Counted from the stretch's first letter, positions 10,675 to 23,635 are shown. The stretch is 64,000 nt of DNA from Streptomyces panaciradicis (GCF_023516615.1 NZ_JAMGBF010000003.1:1-64000); one strand, 5' to 3'. Notes: a model not told the origin generated them from the sequence alone. Numbers and translations are program-made.

Positions 10675-11732
10675 GGGCCGATCCTTCCATGCATCCGAAA
10701 AATACGGTCGTACGCGGCGGCCAGCAGCTCCGGGTCGTGCCGCGGAGTTCCGTCTCTGCGAGCGACCGGGGCGAGCTCGACCGCGGCCCCGAGCCGCTTG
10801 GCGGCCTCGGTGAGCACATCACGGTCGGGCACGGCGGCCTCGTCGGCCAGCACCACGTCCAGGGCGAGTTTAGGGGCGTGTCGTCCCAAAACCTCCAAAT
10901 GACGCTGCGGGGAGAAGCCCTCGGTTTCTCCGGGCTGCGGGGCGAGGTTCAGCGAGAGTACCCGGCGCGCCTTCGTCTGGGTGAGGGCGTCCAGCAGCTC
11001 CGGCACGAGCAGGTGCGGGATCACCGAGGAGAACCAGGAGCCGGGGCCGAGCACGACCCAGTCCGCGTCGAGGACCGCCTCGACGGCCTCGGGGACGGCC
11101 GGCGGGTCGTGCGGCACGAGGTGCACCGACTGCACCTCGCCGGGCGTGAGGGCGACCGTGGCCTGCCCCCGGACCGTGTCCACGTCTTCCGGCCGGTCCG
11201 GGTCGTGCCCCTTGACCAGGGCCTGCAGCTCCAGCGGTACGGCGGACATGGGCAGCACGCGCCCGTGCGCGCCCAGCAGCCTGCCGACCAGGTCCAGGGC
11301 CTGGACATGGTCGCCGAGCTGCTCCCACAGGGCGACGATCAGGAGGTTGCCGACCGCGTGGTCGTGCAGGTCGCCCTTGGAGTGGAAGCGGTGCTGGATG
11401 ACCCGGGCCCAGGTCTGGCCCCAGTCGTCGTCGCCGCACAGCGCGGCCAGCGCCTTGCGCAGGTCGCCGGGCGGCAGCACGCCCAGCTCGTCGCGCAGGC
11501 GCCCGCTGGAGCCGCCGTCGTCGGCCACGGTGACGACGGCGGTGAGGTCGCCGGTGATCCGGCGCAGGGCGGCGAGCGAGGCGGACAGGCCCATGCCGCC
11601 GCCGAGGGCGACGACCTTGGGCTGTGCGCCGCGCCGGCGCGGCCGGGCTCCGCGGGCCTCGACCGGACGGCCCGCCCGGGACTCGGGCACCATCCGGCGC
11701 AGCCTGCTCAGCCGCACAGAGCGTTCTGTCAT
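10665..11732 (-). CDS. YvcK/CofD-like protein (gluconeogenesis factor family)
   Basis: A 355-residue member of the YvcK family, needed in other bacteria for growth on gluconeogenic carbon and for cell-wall regulation; it binds UDP-sugars. Key motifs are [12 protein letters not shown] (residues 42-53), [14 protein letters not shown] (67-80) and [10 protein letters not shown], all of the CofD-like fold. The ATG at 11732 overlaps the rapZ stop as ATGA, and the gene runs 10 bp into whiA. The arrangement rapZ-yvcK-whiA is conserved in actinobacteria and Firmicutes. The first 38 residues are basic and variable. Function in Streptomyces is inferred from the family only. Confidence 0.92.
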   Translation of the reverse strand: MTERSVRLSRLRRMVPESRAGRPVEARGARPRRRGAQPKVVALGGGMGLSASLAALRRITGDLTAVVTVADDGGSSGRLRDELGVLPPGDLRKALAALCGDDDWGQTWARVIQHRFHSKGDLHDHAVGNLLIVALWEQLGDHVQALDLVGRLLGAHGRVLPMSAVPLELQALVKGHDPDRPEDVDTVRGQATVALTPGEVQSVHLVPHDPPAVPEAVEAVLDADWVVLGPGSWFSSVIPHLLVPELLDALTQTKARRVLSLNLAPQPGETEGFSPQRHLEVLGRHAPKLALDVVLADEAAVPDRDVLTEAAKRLGAAVELAPVARRDGTPRHDPELLAAAYDRIFRMHGRIGPWR

Positions 11733-12691
11733 TCGCGTCCCATGTCCCGGTGCACGACCACCGTCTCCACGCCCTCGGCCGCGAGGCGGGCGGCGAGCTT
11801 CTCCGACATGGCCACCGAGCGGTGCTTGCCGCCCGTGCACCCGATGGCGATGGTCACGTACCGCTTGCCCTCGCGGCGGTAGCCGGCCGCGATGAGGCGC
11901 AGCAGCTCGGCGTAGCGGTCGAGGAACTCCTTGGCGCCGGGCTGGTTGAAGACGTACGCCGCCACCTCCTCGTTGAGGCCGGTGAAGGGGCGCAGCTCCG
12001 GGACCCAGTGCGGGTTGGGCAGGAAGCGCATGTCCGCGACCAGGTCGGCGTCGACGGGCAGGCCGTACTTGAAGCCGAAGGACATGACGGTGGCCCGCAG
12101 CTCGGGCTCCTCGTCGCCGGCGAACTGGGCGTCCATCTTGGCGCGCAGCTCGTGCACGTTCAGGCTGGAGGTGTCGATCACCAGGTCGGCGTCGCCGCGC
12201 AGCTCGCGCAGCAGCTCGCGCTCGGCGGCGATGCCGTCGACGATGCGGCCGTCGCCCTGGAGGGGGTGCGGGCGGCGCACCGACTCGAAGCGGCGGACCA
12301 GGGCCTCGTCGGAGGACTCCAGGAAGACGATGCGGCGGGTGACGTGCCGGGTCTCCAGGTCGGCGAGGGACTCGCGCAGATTGTCGAAGAAGCGCCGGCC
12401 GCGCACGTCGACGACGACCGCGATCCGGGCCACGTTGCCCTGCGAGCGGGCGCCGAGCTCCACCATGGTGGGGATCAGCGCGGGCGGCAGGTTGTCGACG
12501 ACGAACCAGCCGAGGTCCTCCAGGCACTTGGCGGCCGTCGACCTGCCCGCGCCGGACATGCCGGAGATGATCACCAGCTCGGGGATGGCGACTTCGGGAA
12601 GCCCACCCGTCTCGCCGGTCGTGCCCGTACTCACCTGTGCTCCGTCTCCGCCCGTCTGTTCGTGCTGTTCGTCGTGCTTGTTCACATTCAT
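11729..12691 (-). CDS. rapZ: RNase adapter/P-loop protein RapZ (YvcJ)
   Basis: A 320-residue nucleotide-binding protein. The P-loop GMSGAGRST sits at residues 44-52 after a poorly conserved 35-residue lead; the family motif [10 protein letters not shown] is near residue 284. In E. coli RapZ directs RNase E to a small RNA controlling glucosamine-6-phosphate synthase; in Gram-positives the role is less clear and is linked to the neighbouring yvcK and whiA. The ATG at 12691 overlaps the uvrC stop as ATGA, with GGAG just upstream. Confidence 0.93.
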   Translation of the reverse strand: MNVNKHDEQHEQTGGDGAQVSTGTTGETGGLPEVAIPELVIISGMSGAGRSTAAKCLEDLGWFVVDNLPPALIPTMVELGARSQGNVARIAVVVDVRGRRFFDNLRESLADLETRHVTRRIVFLESSDEALVRRFESVRRPHPLQGDGRIVDGIAAERELLRELRGDADLVIDTSSLNVHELRAKMDAQFAGDEEPELRATVMSFGFKYGLPVDADLVADMRFLPNPHWVPELRPFTGLNEEVAAYVFNQPGAKEFLDRYAELLRLIAAGYRREGKRYVTIAIGCTGGKHRSVAMSEKLAARLAAEGVETVVVHRDMGRE

Positions 12692-14802
12692 GTCTCCTGC
12701 CCCCGTCGTTCGTCCGGGGCTCCCGTCGTCACGGGCTCCCCACCGGAACCCATGGTGCCGGGTTCCTCCTCCATGATCTCTCCGGTGGCCGTGTTCACGG
12801 CGGGTGCGGCCGGAGCCGCCTGGGCGAGGGCCACGGCGATCGTCTCGGCCGTCTTGCGGCCTATGCCGGGCACCTCGCAGATCTGGTCGATGGTGGCGGA
12901 TCGCAGTTTCTTCAACGAACCGAAGTGCTTCAGAAGTGCCTGCTTGCGGGTCTCGCCGAGGCCGGGCACGTCGTCCAGCGGGCTGGAGCGGAAGCGCTTG
13001 GCCCGCTTGGTGCGCTGGTAGGTGATCGCGAAGCGGTGCGCCTCGTCGCGGACGCGCTGCAGCAGGTAGAGGCCCTCGCTGGTGCGGGGCAGCACCACCG
13101 GGTCCTCCTCCTCGGGCAGCCAGACCTCTTCCAGCCGCTTGGCGAGGCCGCAGACGGCGACGTCGTCGATGCCGAGCTCGTCCAGGGCCCGCTTCGCCGC
13201 CGCGACCTGCGGCTGTCCGCCGTCGACGACGACGAGCTGGGGCGGGTAGGCGAACTTCTTGGGCCGGCCGTCCTCGTTCTTCAGGCCGTCCGACGGGAGG
13301 CCGTCGGCGTCCAGGGCCGTCTCCAGGCCCGCCTGGAGGCCTTCCGCCGCCCCGCCCACGAGGCCGTCCCCGTGACCGTCCTCCACCCACTCGCCGGTCC
13401 GCTCCTTCTCGGCGAGGTAGCGGCGGAAGCGGCGGGTGATCACCTCGTGCATGGAGCGGACGTCGTCCTGGCCCTCGAAGCCCTTGATCTGGAAGCGGCG
13501 GTACTCGCTCTTGCGCTGCAGACCGTCCTCGAAGACGACCATGGACGCGACGACGTCGTCGCCCTGGAGGTGCGAGATGTCGTAGCACTCGATGCGGAGG
13601 GGGACGCTGTCGAGGTCGAGGGCCTCGGCGATCTCCTCCAGGGCGCGCGAACGCGTGGTGAGGTCGGAGGCGCGCTTGGTCTTGTGCAGGGCGAGCGACT
13701 GCTGGGCGTTGCGCTGCACGGTCTCCATCAGGGCCTTCTTGTCGCCGCGCTGCGGGATGCGCAGGGACACGCCCGAGCCGCGCCGGTCGGCCAGCCATTC
13801 CTGGACGGGCTCGACCGGGTCCGGCAGGGCGGGGACGAGGACCTCCTTGGGGACGGAGTCGCCCTTCTCCTCGCCGTAGAGCTGCTGCAGCGCGTGCTCG
13901 ACGAGGGCGCCGGTGGTGATCTCCTCGACCTTGTCGGTGACCCAGCCGCGCTGGCCGCGCACGCGTCCGCCGCGCACGTGGAAGATCTGGACGGCCGCCT
14001 CCAGCTCGTCCTCGGCGACCGCGATCAGGTCGGCGTCGGTCGCGTCGGCGAGCACGACCGCGTTCTTCTCCATGGCCTTCCTGAGGGCCCCGATGTCGTC
14101 GCGCAGGCGGGCGGCCCGCTCGTACTCCATCTCCTCGGCCGCCTCCGTCATCCGCTGCTCCAGGCGGCGGAGGTAGGTGCCGGTGCGGCCGGCCATGAAG
14201 TCGCAGAACTCCTCGGCGAGTTCGCGGTGCTCCTCGGGGTCGACGCGGCCCACGCAGGGAGCCGAGCACTTGCCGATGTAGCCGAGCAGGCAGGGGCGGC
14301 CGGTGCGGGTGGCGTTCTTGAAGACGCCGGCCGAGCAGGTGCGTACGGGGAAGACGCGCAGGAGGAGGTCGACGGTGTCGCGGATCGCCCACGCGTGCGC
14401 GTACGGACCGAAGTACCTCACTCCCTTCCTCTTGTGACCGCGCATCACCTGCACGCGCGGGAACTCCTCGTTCATCGTCACCGCGAGGTAGGGGTAGCTC
14501 TTGTCGTCGCGGTACTTGACGTTGAACCGGGGGTCGAACTCCTTGATCCAGGAGTACTCCAGCTGCAGCGCCTCGACCTCGGTGGGCACCACGGTCCACT
14601 CCACGGACGCGGCGGTGGTGACCATCGACCGGGTACGGGGGTGCAGGTTCGCCAGGTCCTGGAAATAGTTCGCCAGGCGCTGGCGCAGGCTTTTCGCCTT
14701 TCCGACGTAGATCACCCGGCGGTGCTCGTCACGGAACCTGTACACCCCGGGAGAGTCGGGGATCTGTCCCGGCTTGGGGCGGTAGCTGGAGGGGTCGGCC
14801 AT
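12688..14802 (-). CDS. uvrC: Excinuclease ABC subunit C
   Basis: Makes the two incisions of nucleotide excision repair. 704 residues with a GIY-YIG nuclease domain ([16 protein letters not shown], residues 18-40), a four-Cys-type segment [13 protein letters not shown], a UVR motif ([12 protein letters not shown]) that binds UvrB, an RNase-H-like second nuclease domain ([18 protein letters not shown]) and C-terminal helix-hairpin-helix motifs ([12 protein letters not shown]). A Gly/Asp-rich insert ([15 protein letters not shown]) splits the second nuclease domain, as in other Streptomyces copies. Upstream, a degenerate damage-type promoter (CTGTCACCC-N8-TAGGGT) ends 7 nt before the ATG, which suggests a near-leaderless message. 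First gene of the uvrC-rapZ-yvcK-whiA unit. Confidence 0.96.
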   Translation of the reverse strand: MADPSSYRPKPGQIPDSPGVYRFRDEHRRVIYVGKAKSLRQRLANYFQDLANLHPRTRSMVTTAASVEWTVVPTEVEALQLEYSWIKEFDPRFNVKYRDDKSYPYLAVTMNEEFPRVQVMRGHKRKGVRYFGPYAHAWAIRDTVDLLLRVFPVRTCSAGVFKNATRTGRPCLLGYIGKCSAPCVGRVDPEEHRELAEEFCDFMAGRTGTYLRRLEQRMTEAAEEMEYERAARLRDDIGALRKAMEKNAVVLADATDADLIAVAEDELEAAVQIFHVRGGRVRGQRGWVTDKVEEITTGALVEHALQQLYGEEKGDSVPKEVLVPALPDPVEPVQEWLADRRGSGVSLRIPQRGDKKALMETVQRNAQQSLALHKTKRASDLTTRSRALEEIAEALDLDSVPLRIECYDISHLQGDDVVASMVVFEDGLQRKSEYRRFQIKGFEGQDDVRSMHEVITRRFRRYLAEKERTGEWVEDGHGDGLVGGAAEGLQAGLETALDADGLPSDGLKNEDGRPKKFAYPPQLVVVDGGQPQVAAAKRALDELGIDDVAVCGLAKRLEEVWLPEEEDPVVLPRTSEGLYLLQRVRDEAHRFAITYQRTKRAKRFRSSPLDDVPGLGETRKQALLKHFGSLKKLRSATIDQICEVPGIGRKTAETIAVALAQAAPAAPAVNTATGEIMEEEPGTMGSGGEPVTTGAPDERRGQET

Positions 14803-15175
14803 GTCTCACACCCTACTGGCGAGGGGTGACAGTACGGCGAGGCTGTGGACAACGCCCACCGAGCCTACGCGCCTGTGGGAGGACCGGCATCCTCGGCAGG
14901 TGGGTGCCCCCGCGGCACCGCGGCGCCGGGCGACGGCTCCGGCGCGCCCCGCGTCGATGATCATGGCCACCGAGCGGGTCTCGGCCAGGTGTGCGCACCC
15001 GTCGGGCGCCAGGTGTTGTCGGGACTTGGTCAACACGCTTCAATGCGGGGGAACTCGGGGCCGTGAACGACGGCGTACGGATGTGAAGACGCCCCGACGC
15101 CGACGGGGTGGCCCCGGCCTTCGCACGAAACCGGCCCGACCAGCCGTAGCGAGCATTCACAGAAAGGCCCCCTGC
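14803..15175. other. Divergent intergenic region, uvrC / HTH protein gene
   Basis: 373 bp without a convincing gene. The left end holds the likely uvrC promoter: on the minus strand CTGTCACCC, an 8-nt gap and TAGGGT ending 7 nt before the uvrC ATG. The right end holds AGAAAGG upstream of the ATG at 15176. No strong repeat or RNA structure was seen between them. Confidence 0.5.
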
Positions 15176-16132
15176 ATGCCGCACGCCACACAGCACGCGG
15201 ACGTCGGCGCCGTCGTCGGCGCGGAACTGGAATCGGCCCTGCGGGGCGGGCCCTTCCACGTCGCGTTGCGCGCCGCCATCGCCGCCCGGGGGCTGCCGTT
15301 GCAGCGGGTGCAGCACCATCTGTCGCGCCACGGGGTGAAGGTCGGCGTCACCAGCCTGAGTTACTGGCAGCAGGGCGCCCGGCGCCCGCAGCGCCCGGAG
15401 TCGCTGCGTGCCGTGCGGGCCCTGGAGGAGATACTCCAGCTGCCGGAGGAGTCCTTGATACGGCTGCTCGCCGAGAGCGACGAACGGACCTGTGCCGAAC
15501 GGCCCGCCGCCCGCTCGTACCGCTCCCTGATCGCCGCCTCGGACGTCCTGGACCGGATGCTGACCGAGCTGCACCTGCCGCCGGACGGCGGGCTGCACAC
15601 TCTCGGCCACCACGAGCGGGTGCGCATCGGCCCGCGGCGGGAGCTGGCGGGGCGTGAGTCGCAGCACATCGTGCGCGCCCACAAGGACGGCGTCGACCGC
15701 TTCGTCGCCGTCCACCACGGCGACCCGGGATGCGCGCCGGAGCGCATGCGGGTGCACGCCCTGGAGAACTGCCGCACCGGACGCGTGCGGGCGCACCACG
15801 ACAGCGGGGTCCTCGTGGCCGAGCTGCTCTTCGACACCCGGCTGCGGGCCGGGGACACGTTCCTCTTCCGCTACGGCGTCGAGGACGGCACGGCCGGCGT
15901 CTGCCGCGAGTACGTCCGCGGCTTCGGGCCGGCCGGCGGGCAGTACGCGCTCCAGGTGCGCTTCGACGAACGCGCGCTGCCGGTGCGCTGCCATCGCTTC
16001 GCCCAGCACTCCGCGGCCGCGCCGCGAGGCGGCCGCCAGGAACTCGCCCTCAGCGGCCACCACCACTCGGTCCACCTCGTCGAGCCCCGGGTGCGGACGG
16101 GGGTCGTGGGCATCGGCTGGGACTGGGAGTGA
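15176..16132 (+). CDS. Conserved Streptomyces protein with N-terminal helix-turn-helix
   Basis: A 318-residue protein whose exact role I do not recognise. Residues 25-100 (LRAAIAARGLPLQRVQHHLS, then SLSYWQQGARRPQRPESL) read as an XRE-like helix-turn-helix with a recognition-helix-like SYWQQGARRP. The remaining 200 residues are His- and Arg-rich with predicted beta structure and no enzyme motif that I can name. ATG at 15176 follows AGAAAGG by about 7 nt. It stands alone between uvrC (divergent) and the Rieske gene (convergent). A transcription regulator with a C-terminal sensing region is a reasonable guess. Confidence 0.7.
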   Translation: MPHATQHADVGAVVGAELESALRGGPFHVALRAAIAARGLPLQRVQHHLSRHGVKVGVTSLSYWQQGARRPQRPESLRAVRALEEILQLPEESLIRLLAESDERTCAERPAARSYRSLIAASDVLDRMLTELHLPPDGGLHTLGHHERVRIGPRRELAGRESQHIVRAHKDGVDRFVAVHHGDPGCAPERMRVHALENCRTGRVRAHHDSGVLVAELLFDTRLRAGDTFLFRYGVEDGTAGVCREYVRGFGPAGGQYALQVRFDERALPVRCHRFAQHSAAAPRGGRQELALSGHHHSVHLVEPRVRTGVVGIGWDWE

Positions 16133-16169
16133 GCCCACCGCGGGTGCGCACATCCTGGGCCGGGTCCAG

Positions 16170-16598
16170 CTAGGTGAGCGGGCCCGCGACGATCTTGCCG
16201 TCGGCGGTGCGCGCCGACAGCTCCTGCAGGGGCTCCGTCGCCGGGGAGCGCAGCACCTTGCCGGTCCTGGCGTCGAACTCGCTGCCGTGGCACGGGCAGA
16301 CCAGCGTCGTTCCCTGCAGCTTGTTGATCGGGCACCCCGCGTGCGTGCAGATCGTGCTGTACGCCTTCAGCGAGCCGTCCTCGGCCCGGCTGACCACGAC
16401 GTTGTGATCCCGGTAGAGCGCGGCGCCGCCCTTGGCGACGTCCGATCCCGGGCCGAGTTCGACGGGCGCCGTCGGTGTGGCGGGCGTGCCGTCCGACCCG
16501 GTCCCGGTCGAGCAGGCGGCGAGGCCGATACCGGCCACGGGCGTGAGGGCCGCGCCCCGCAGGACGGTACGACGGCTCGGGGAGGGACGGGCGGGCAT
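16170..16598 (-). CDS. Tat-exported Rieske [2Fe-2S] lipoprotein
   Basis: A 142-residue protein with a twin-arginine signal (SRRTVLRGAAL) leading into a lipobox (GLAAC, Cys near residue 29), then a Ser/Thr/Pro linker and a compact Rieske domain. The cluster ligands are in CTHAGC and CPCHGS. It should be a membrane-anchored electron carrier on the outer face of the membrane. No partner cytochrome or oxidase is encoded nearby. ATG at 16598 follows GGAG. Its 3' end converges with the HTH gene at 16132 with a gap of only 37 bp. Confidence 0.9.
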   Translation of the reverse strand: MPARPSPSRRTVLRGAALTPVAGIGLAACSTGTGSDGTPATPTAPVELGPGSDVAKGGAALYRDHNVVVSRAEDGSLKAYSTICTHAGCPINKLQGTTLVCPCHGSEFDARTGKVLRSPATEPLQELSARTADGKIVAGPLT

Positions 16599-16682
16599 AC
16601 GGGTCTCCGCTGGTGAGGGGGCGGTGCAGGGCGACGATACTCCCGCCCGGCAGCCTGCCCGCGGGGTGGGGTGCCCGGCGGT

Positions 16683-16704
16683 TAAACGCTTGCGTAAGCG
16701 TTTA
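16683..16704. promoter_or_regulatory. LacI-type operator upstream of the regulator/kinase operon
   Basis: An inverted repeat with arms TAAACGCTT (16683-16691) and AAGCGTTTA (16696-16704) around GCGT. The form matches LacI/GalR operators (AAACG-CGTTT type with CG near the centre). It lies about 60 bp upstream of the LacI-family start and is the likely autoregulatory site. Confidence 0.8.
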
Positions 16705-16766
16705 CGCCGGCCGGTGAATGAGATACGTTCCGGCCTGACGCGCACGGATTCGGGAAGGAGGACGCG

Positions 16767-17912
16767 TTGGCGACCATGGCCGACGTCGCACGGAGCGCCG
16801 GGGTGTCGGTGGCGACCGTCTCGCACGTCCTCAACGGCACCCGGCCCGTCCTGCCGCACACCCGGCAGTCCGTCCTGGACGCGATCGACCGGCTGGGCTA
16901 CACGCCGAACACCCTTGCCCGCTCCCTGGTGACCTCCCGGACCCGGTCGATCGGGCTCGCGGTCTCGGCCATCAGCAACCCGTACTTCACGGAGATCCTC
17001 CAGGGTGTGGAGGCGGCCGCCCTGGACGCGGGCCACGGCCTGCTCATCGCCGACCCGCACGACGATCCCGCGCATGAGCGCACGGTCGTCCAGCTGCTGC
17101 ACGAACGGCGGGTGGACGGCATGATCGTCGCCCCTTCCGCCGAGCCACGCGAACTCCTCACCTACCTCGCGCGCCATGACGTGCCGACCGTGTTCCTCGA
17201 CCGGCTGGTGGAGGCGGACGCGGAAGGGGCCCGGGCGCCGCGCGACGGTGACCTGCGCTTCGACCAGGTCTGCGCCGAGAGCGCCGAGCCGACCGCGCGG
17301 CTCGTCGCCCACCTCGCCGGACTCGGCCACCGCCGCATCGCCCTGATCGCCGGGCTGCCCGGGCTCAGCACCACCCGTGAACGCATCGCCGGCTACCGGG
17401 AGGGGCTCGCCGCCGCCGGTCTCCCCCACGACGACGACCTCCTGGCACACGGCGACTCCGAGTCGGCCGGTGCCGCACGGGCCACGGCGGCCCTGCTGTC
17501 CCTCGCCGCCCCGCCCACGGCACTCGTGACGGCCAACAACGCGATGACCCTCGGCGCCCTGCGTACCCTGCGCGACCGCGGCCTGTCCGTCCCCGACGAC
17601 ATGGCCCTGTGCTGCTTCGACGACTTCCCCTGGGCCGACCTCTTCTCGCCCCGGCTCACCGCGATCGCCCAGCCCGGCAGGGAGATCGGCACCCAGGCGG
17701 TACGGCTTCTCCTGGAACGCCTCGCCGCACCGGACCGCCCCGCCCGCACCGTACGGCTGCCCTGCGCCTTCGTGCACCGGACGTCGTGCGGGTGCCCGGA
17801 CCCCGGCCTGCCGGAGTCCGGGCGATCCGGTGAACCCGAGCGATCCGCCGAGCCCGGCAGCTCCACCCAGTACCCGCAGTCCGCGCAGTTCGAGAGAGGA
17901 ACCGTCTCGTGA
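16767..17912 (+). CDS. LacI-family transcription regulator
   Basis: A 381-residue repressor. The N-terminal helix-turn-helix (MADVARSAGVSVATVSHVLN) and hinge helix (NTLARSLVTSRT) are typical, followed by a periplasmic-binding-protein-like sugar domain (IGLAVSAISNPYF, GMIVAPSAEP, CFDDFPWADLF). The last 40 residues are a Ser/Glu/Pro-rich tail unlike the family. A TTG at 16767 is placed 4-5 nt after GGAAGGAGGA and is preferred; the ATG at 16776 is the alternative. It overlaps the kinase gene as GTGA and has a palindromic operator upstream, so it probably represses its own operon in response to the kinase's sugar. Confidence 0.92.
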   Translation: MATMADVARSAGVSVATVSHVLNGTRPVLPHTRQSVLDAIDRLGYTPNTLARSLVTSRTRSIGLAVSAISNPYFTEILQGVEAAALDAGHGLLIADPHDDPAHERTVVQLLHERRVDGMIVAPSAEPRELLTYLARHDVPTVFLDRLVEADAEGARAPRDGDLRFDQVCAESAEPTARLVAHLAGLGHRRIALIAGLPGLSTTRERIAGYREGLAAAGLPHDDDLLAHGDSESAGAARATAALLSLAAPPTALVTANNAMTLGALRTLRDRGLSVPDDMALCCFDDFPWADLFSPRLTAIAQPGREIGTQAVRLLLERLAAPDRPARTVRLPCAFVHRTSCGCPDPGLPESGRSGEPERSAEPGSSTQYPQSAQFERGTVS

Positions 17913-18832
17913 TCGTCGTCGCCGGTGAGGCCCTGATCGATCTGGTACCGCAGGGCACGGGTGCCCTCGCGGGGCTGAAGCCGGCGCTCGGCGGCGGCCC
18001 GTACAACACGGCCGTGGCCCTCGGCCGCCTCGGCTCCCCCACGGCGTTCTGCTCCCGCGTCTCGCGGGACGCCTTCGGCGAGGCCCTGCTCGACGGGCTC
18101 CGGGGAGCCGACGTGGACGTGTCCGCCGTACAGCGCGGCCCCGAGCCGACCACTCTCGCGGTCGCGACGATCGACGGGAACGGCTCGGCCGCCTACTCCT
18201 TCTACGTCGAGGGCACCGCCGACCGGCTGTTCACCGCGCCCCCGGCGCTGCCCACCGGGACGCGGGCCGTGTCCTTCGGGACGTGTTCGCTCGTCCTGGA
18301 GCCCGGTGCGAGCGCCTACGAGGAGCTGATGCGCACCGCGGCCGAGCAGGGCGTGTTCACCGCGCTGGACCCCAACGTCCGGGCGGGACTCATCCCGGAC
18401 GCGGACGCCTACCGCGCCCGCTTCAAGAGCTGGCTGCCGTCGGTGTCGCTGCTGAAGCTCTCCGAGGAGGACGCGCTGTGGCTGGGCGGCACTCCGCGTG
18501 AGTGGCTGGCCGCGGGGCCCTCGGCGGTCGTGGTCACCCACGGCGGTGACGGGCTGAGCGTCTTCACCGCGGACGGCGCGGTGCATTCCGTGCCGGGCGA
18601 GAAGGTCGAGGTCGTGGACACGATCGGGGCCGGCGACACCGTGAACGCGGCGCTGCTGCACGGTCTGGCCGCCCAGGACGCCCTGTCCGCCGAGGCGCTG
18701 CGGGGGCTGGGCGCCGACGGGTGGACGAGGCTGCTGCGCTTCGCGGCGCGGGCGGCCGCGGTCACCTGTTCCCGGGCGGGCGCGGAGCCGCCGTACGCCT
18801 CCGAACTCGGGGACGTGTTCGAGGGCTCGTGA
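17909..18832 (+). CDS. PfkB-family sugar kinase, fructokinase-like
   Basis: A 307-residue ribokinase-fold kinase. Seen: the N-terminal GEALIDLVP, GGGPYNTAVALGRLG (substrate and fold signature), and the C-terminal DTIGAGDTVNA with the catalytic Asp and anion hole. Length and motifs fit bacterial fructokinases, but sugar specificity cannot be set by eye. The GTG start at 17909 overlaps the regulator stop codon, so translation is coupled. It ends just before a bidirectional terminator shared with uvrA. Confidence 0.9.
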   Translation: MIVVAGEALIDLVPQGTGALAGLKPALGGGPYNTAVALGRLGSPTAFCSRVSRDAFGEALLDGLRGADVDVSAVQRGPEPTTLAVATIDGNGSAAYSFYVEGTADRLFTAPPALPTGTRAVSFGTCSLVLEPGASAYEELMRTAAEQGVFTALDPNVRAGLIPDADAYRARFKSWLPSVSLLKLSEEDALWLGGTPREWLAAGPSAVVVTHGGDGLSVFTADGAVHSVPGEKVEVVDTIGAGDTVNAALLHGLAAQDALSAEALRGLGADGWTRLLRFAARAAAVTCSRAGAEPPYASELGDVFEGS

Positions 18833-18834
18833 CG

Positions 18835-18870
18835 CACGGCGCCCCGCGGGAACTCCCGCGGGGCGCCGTG
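18835..18870. terminator. Bidirectional terminator between sugar kinase and uvrA
   Basis: CACGGCGCCCCGCGGG (18835-18850) and CCCGCGGGGCGCCGTG (18855-18870) form a perfect 16-bp stem with the loop AACT, between two convergent genes. Confidence 0.92.
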
Positions 18871-18892
18871 TCCTCTCCGTCGTGCCGTGGCC

Positions 18893-21943
<3,051 letters not shown>

Positions 21944-21987
21944 CTTTCTTGAGAGAAGTGACAGGGGCGAGGCCCCCGTGTCTTCTC

Positions 21988-22010
21988 ACACTAGGGGGAG
22001 CCACTGACAA
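21988..22010 (-). promoter_or_regulatory. RecA-NDp/PafBC-type promoter of uvrA
   Basis: On the minus strand TTGTCAGTG (22002-22010), GCTCCCCC as 8-nt spacer, and TAGTGT (21988-21993). It is a perfect match to TTGTCRGTG-N8-TANNNT. No LexA-type GAAC/GTTC box was seen in this intergenic region. Confidence 0.8.
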
Positions 22011-22154
22011 CGCCGGTCGGATTCCGGGTTGCATAACAATCCCCGGCCATCCAGCATGCCCGACGCCACTTCCGACCATATAGCACGTGCTTTCGATTTA
22101 CGGCACTGCTTCACCACCTTCACCCAAAGGTGTGGCGGGGCTAGGGTCAGCACC

Positions 22155-22841
22155 ATGATTGATCACGGTCATGACCTGGCGTCTGTACGTGACGCGACGG
22201 ACCGGCTGCTCGCCGCAGCCGCCGAACTGGACAACGCGTCGGTGGCCGAGCCGTCACGGCTGCCTGGCTGGACCCGCGGCCACGTCCTCGCGCACCTCGC
22301 CCGCAACGCCGACGCCCTCGTGAACGTCCTGGAGGGCCGCCCCATGTACGTCTCCGGCGAAGCACGCGACGCCGACATCGAACGGGACGCGCCGCGCCCC
22401 CTTCAGGCGCAGCTCACCGACCTGCGCGAGAGCGCGGACCGGTTCCAGGCGGCGGGGGCCGCGCCCGCGGACTGGTCGCGGACGGTGGAGCTGCGCAACG
22501 GGGTCACCGACTCGGCGTCGCGGGTGCCGTTCCGGCGCTGGGCGGAGGTGGAGCTGCACCACGTGGACCTCGGCATCGGATACGAGCTGGAGCACCTGCC
22601 GGAGCCGTTCACGGAGCGGGAGATCGTCTTTCTCGCCGACCGCTTCTCCGGCCACCCGGATGTGCCGCCGACGCGCCTGACGGACGGTACGCGCGCGTGG
22701 CGCACCGGCCGCGAGGCGACGGAGCCGGAGATCACGGTCACGGGTCCGGCGCCCGAGCTGCTGGGCTGGCTCGCGGGACGCCGGGACGGCGCCGGGCTGA
22801 CGGTGCGGGGCGGCTCGCTGCCCGGTCTGCCGCCGCTGTAG
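22155..22841 (+). CDS. Maleylpyruvate isomerase family protein (mycothiol-dependent, DinB-like)
   Basis: A 228-residue protein of the mycothiol-dependent maleylpyruvate isomerase family. The N-terminal DinB-like helical bundle shows LPGWTRGHVLAHLARNADAL, typical of the family and carrying a metal-binding His, and a second His set in WAEVELHHVDLGIGY. The C-terminal domain is short. The family catalyses thiol-dependent isomerisation or thiol transfer; the substrate here is unknown. The ATG at 22155 is 7 nt after a TAGGGT that could be a -10 element, so a leaderless message is possible. It diverges from uvrA. Confidence 0.85.
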   Translation: MIDHGHDLASVRDATDRLLAAAAELDNASVAEPSRLPGWTRGHVLAHLARNADALVNVLEGRPMYVSGEARDADIERDAPRPLQAQLTDLRESADRFQAAGAAPADWSRTVELRNGVTDSASRVPFRRWAEVELHHVDLGIGYELEHLPEPFTEREIVFLADRFSGHPDVPPTRLTDGTRAWRTGREATEPEITVTGPAPELLGWLAGRRDGAGLTVRGGSLPGLPPL

Positions 22842-22918
22842 GGGCGGGGGCGCACCTCGGCCGCGGGCGCGTCCTTCGGCGGGGCTTCGGCGCCCTCCCC
22901 CGCTATAGGCTGGCAGCC

Positions 22919-23569
22919 ATGACGTACAGCGGACAGGTGACGGTCGGTGGCCCGGCGGACGTGCACGAGCTCAAGGACCTGATGATCACCAAGATCGCGG
23001 TCGGCCCGATGGACAACAACGCCTATCTGCTGCGCTGCCGGGCCACGGACGAGCAGTTGCTGATCGACGCGGCCAACGACGCGGACACCCTGCTCGGCAT
23101 GATCGGCGACGACGGCATCGCGTCCGTCGTCACCACCCACCAGCACGGAGACCACTGGCAGGCGCTCGCCCGGGTCGTCGCGGCCACCGGGGCGCGCACG
23201 TACGCCGGCCGGGACGACGCCCCGGGCATCCCGGTGCCGACCGACGTCCTGGTCGACGACGGCGACACCGTCCGGGTGGGGCAGGTGGAGCTGACGGCAC
23301 GCCACCTGGTCGGCCACACACCGGGGTCGATCGCCCTCGTCTACGACGACCCGCACGGGCATCCCCATGTGTTCACGGGCGACTGCCTCTTCCCGGGGGG
23401 TCCGGGTCGGACGACACGACCCGAGGACTTCAAGTCGTTGATGGCGGGCCTGGAGGCGAAGGTCTTCTCGCTGCCGGACGAGACCTGGATCTACCCGGGC
23501 CACGGCAACGACACCACGCTCGGCACCGAGCGGCCCCACCTCGGCGAGTGGCACGAGCGGGGCTGGTAG
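22919..23569 (+). CDS. Metallo-beta-lactamase-fold hydrolase (glyoxalase II-like)
   Basis: A 216-residue metal hydrolase. The metal site is complete: THQHGDHW (HxHxDH), the His in LVGHTPGS, the bridging Asp in FTGDCLFPGG and the final His in YPGHGNDT. Short length and the GHTPGS/GDCLF motifs place it near hydroxyacylglutathione-hydrolase-like enzymes; in Streptomyces the thiol would be mycothiol, not glutathione, which fits the upstream mycothiol-type isomerase gene 77 bp away. TATAGG lies 12 nt before the ATG. The physiological substrate is not known. Confidence 0.88.
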   Translation: MTYSGQVTVGGPADVHELKDLMITKIAVGPMDNNAYLLRCRATDEQLLIDAANDADTLLGMIGDDGIASVVTTHQHGDHWQALARVVAATGARTYAGRDDAPGIPVPTDVLVDDGDTVRVGQVELTARHLVGHTPGSIALVYDDPHGHPHVFTGDCLFPGGPGRTTRPEDFKSLMAGLEAKVFSLPDETWIYPGHGNDTTLGTERPHLGEWHERGW

Positions 23570-23606
23570 GCCGGCGGCCACCGCACCAAAGGGGTCGGCC
23601 GCAGCG

Positions 23607-23635
23607 CCCCGCTCCTCGCGGCACCAGGAGCGGGG
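23607..23635. terminator. Bidirectional terminator between the hydrolase and TetR genes
   Basis: CCCCGCTCCT (23607-23616) pairs perfectly with AGGAGCGGGG (23626-23635) around a 9-nt loop, between two convergent genes. It also marks the left edge of the accessory block. Confidence 0.8.

Noticed and set aside
11729-14599. 956-codon minus-strand frame reading through uvrC into rapZ
   Set aside because: Its 5' part is an out-of-frame reading of uvrC; only the part from 12691 (RapZ) is real.
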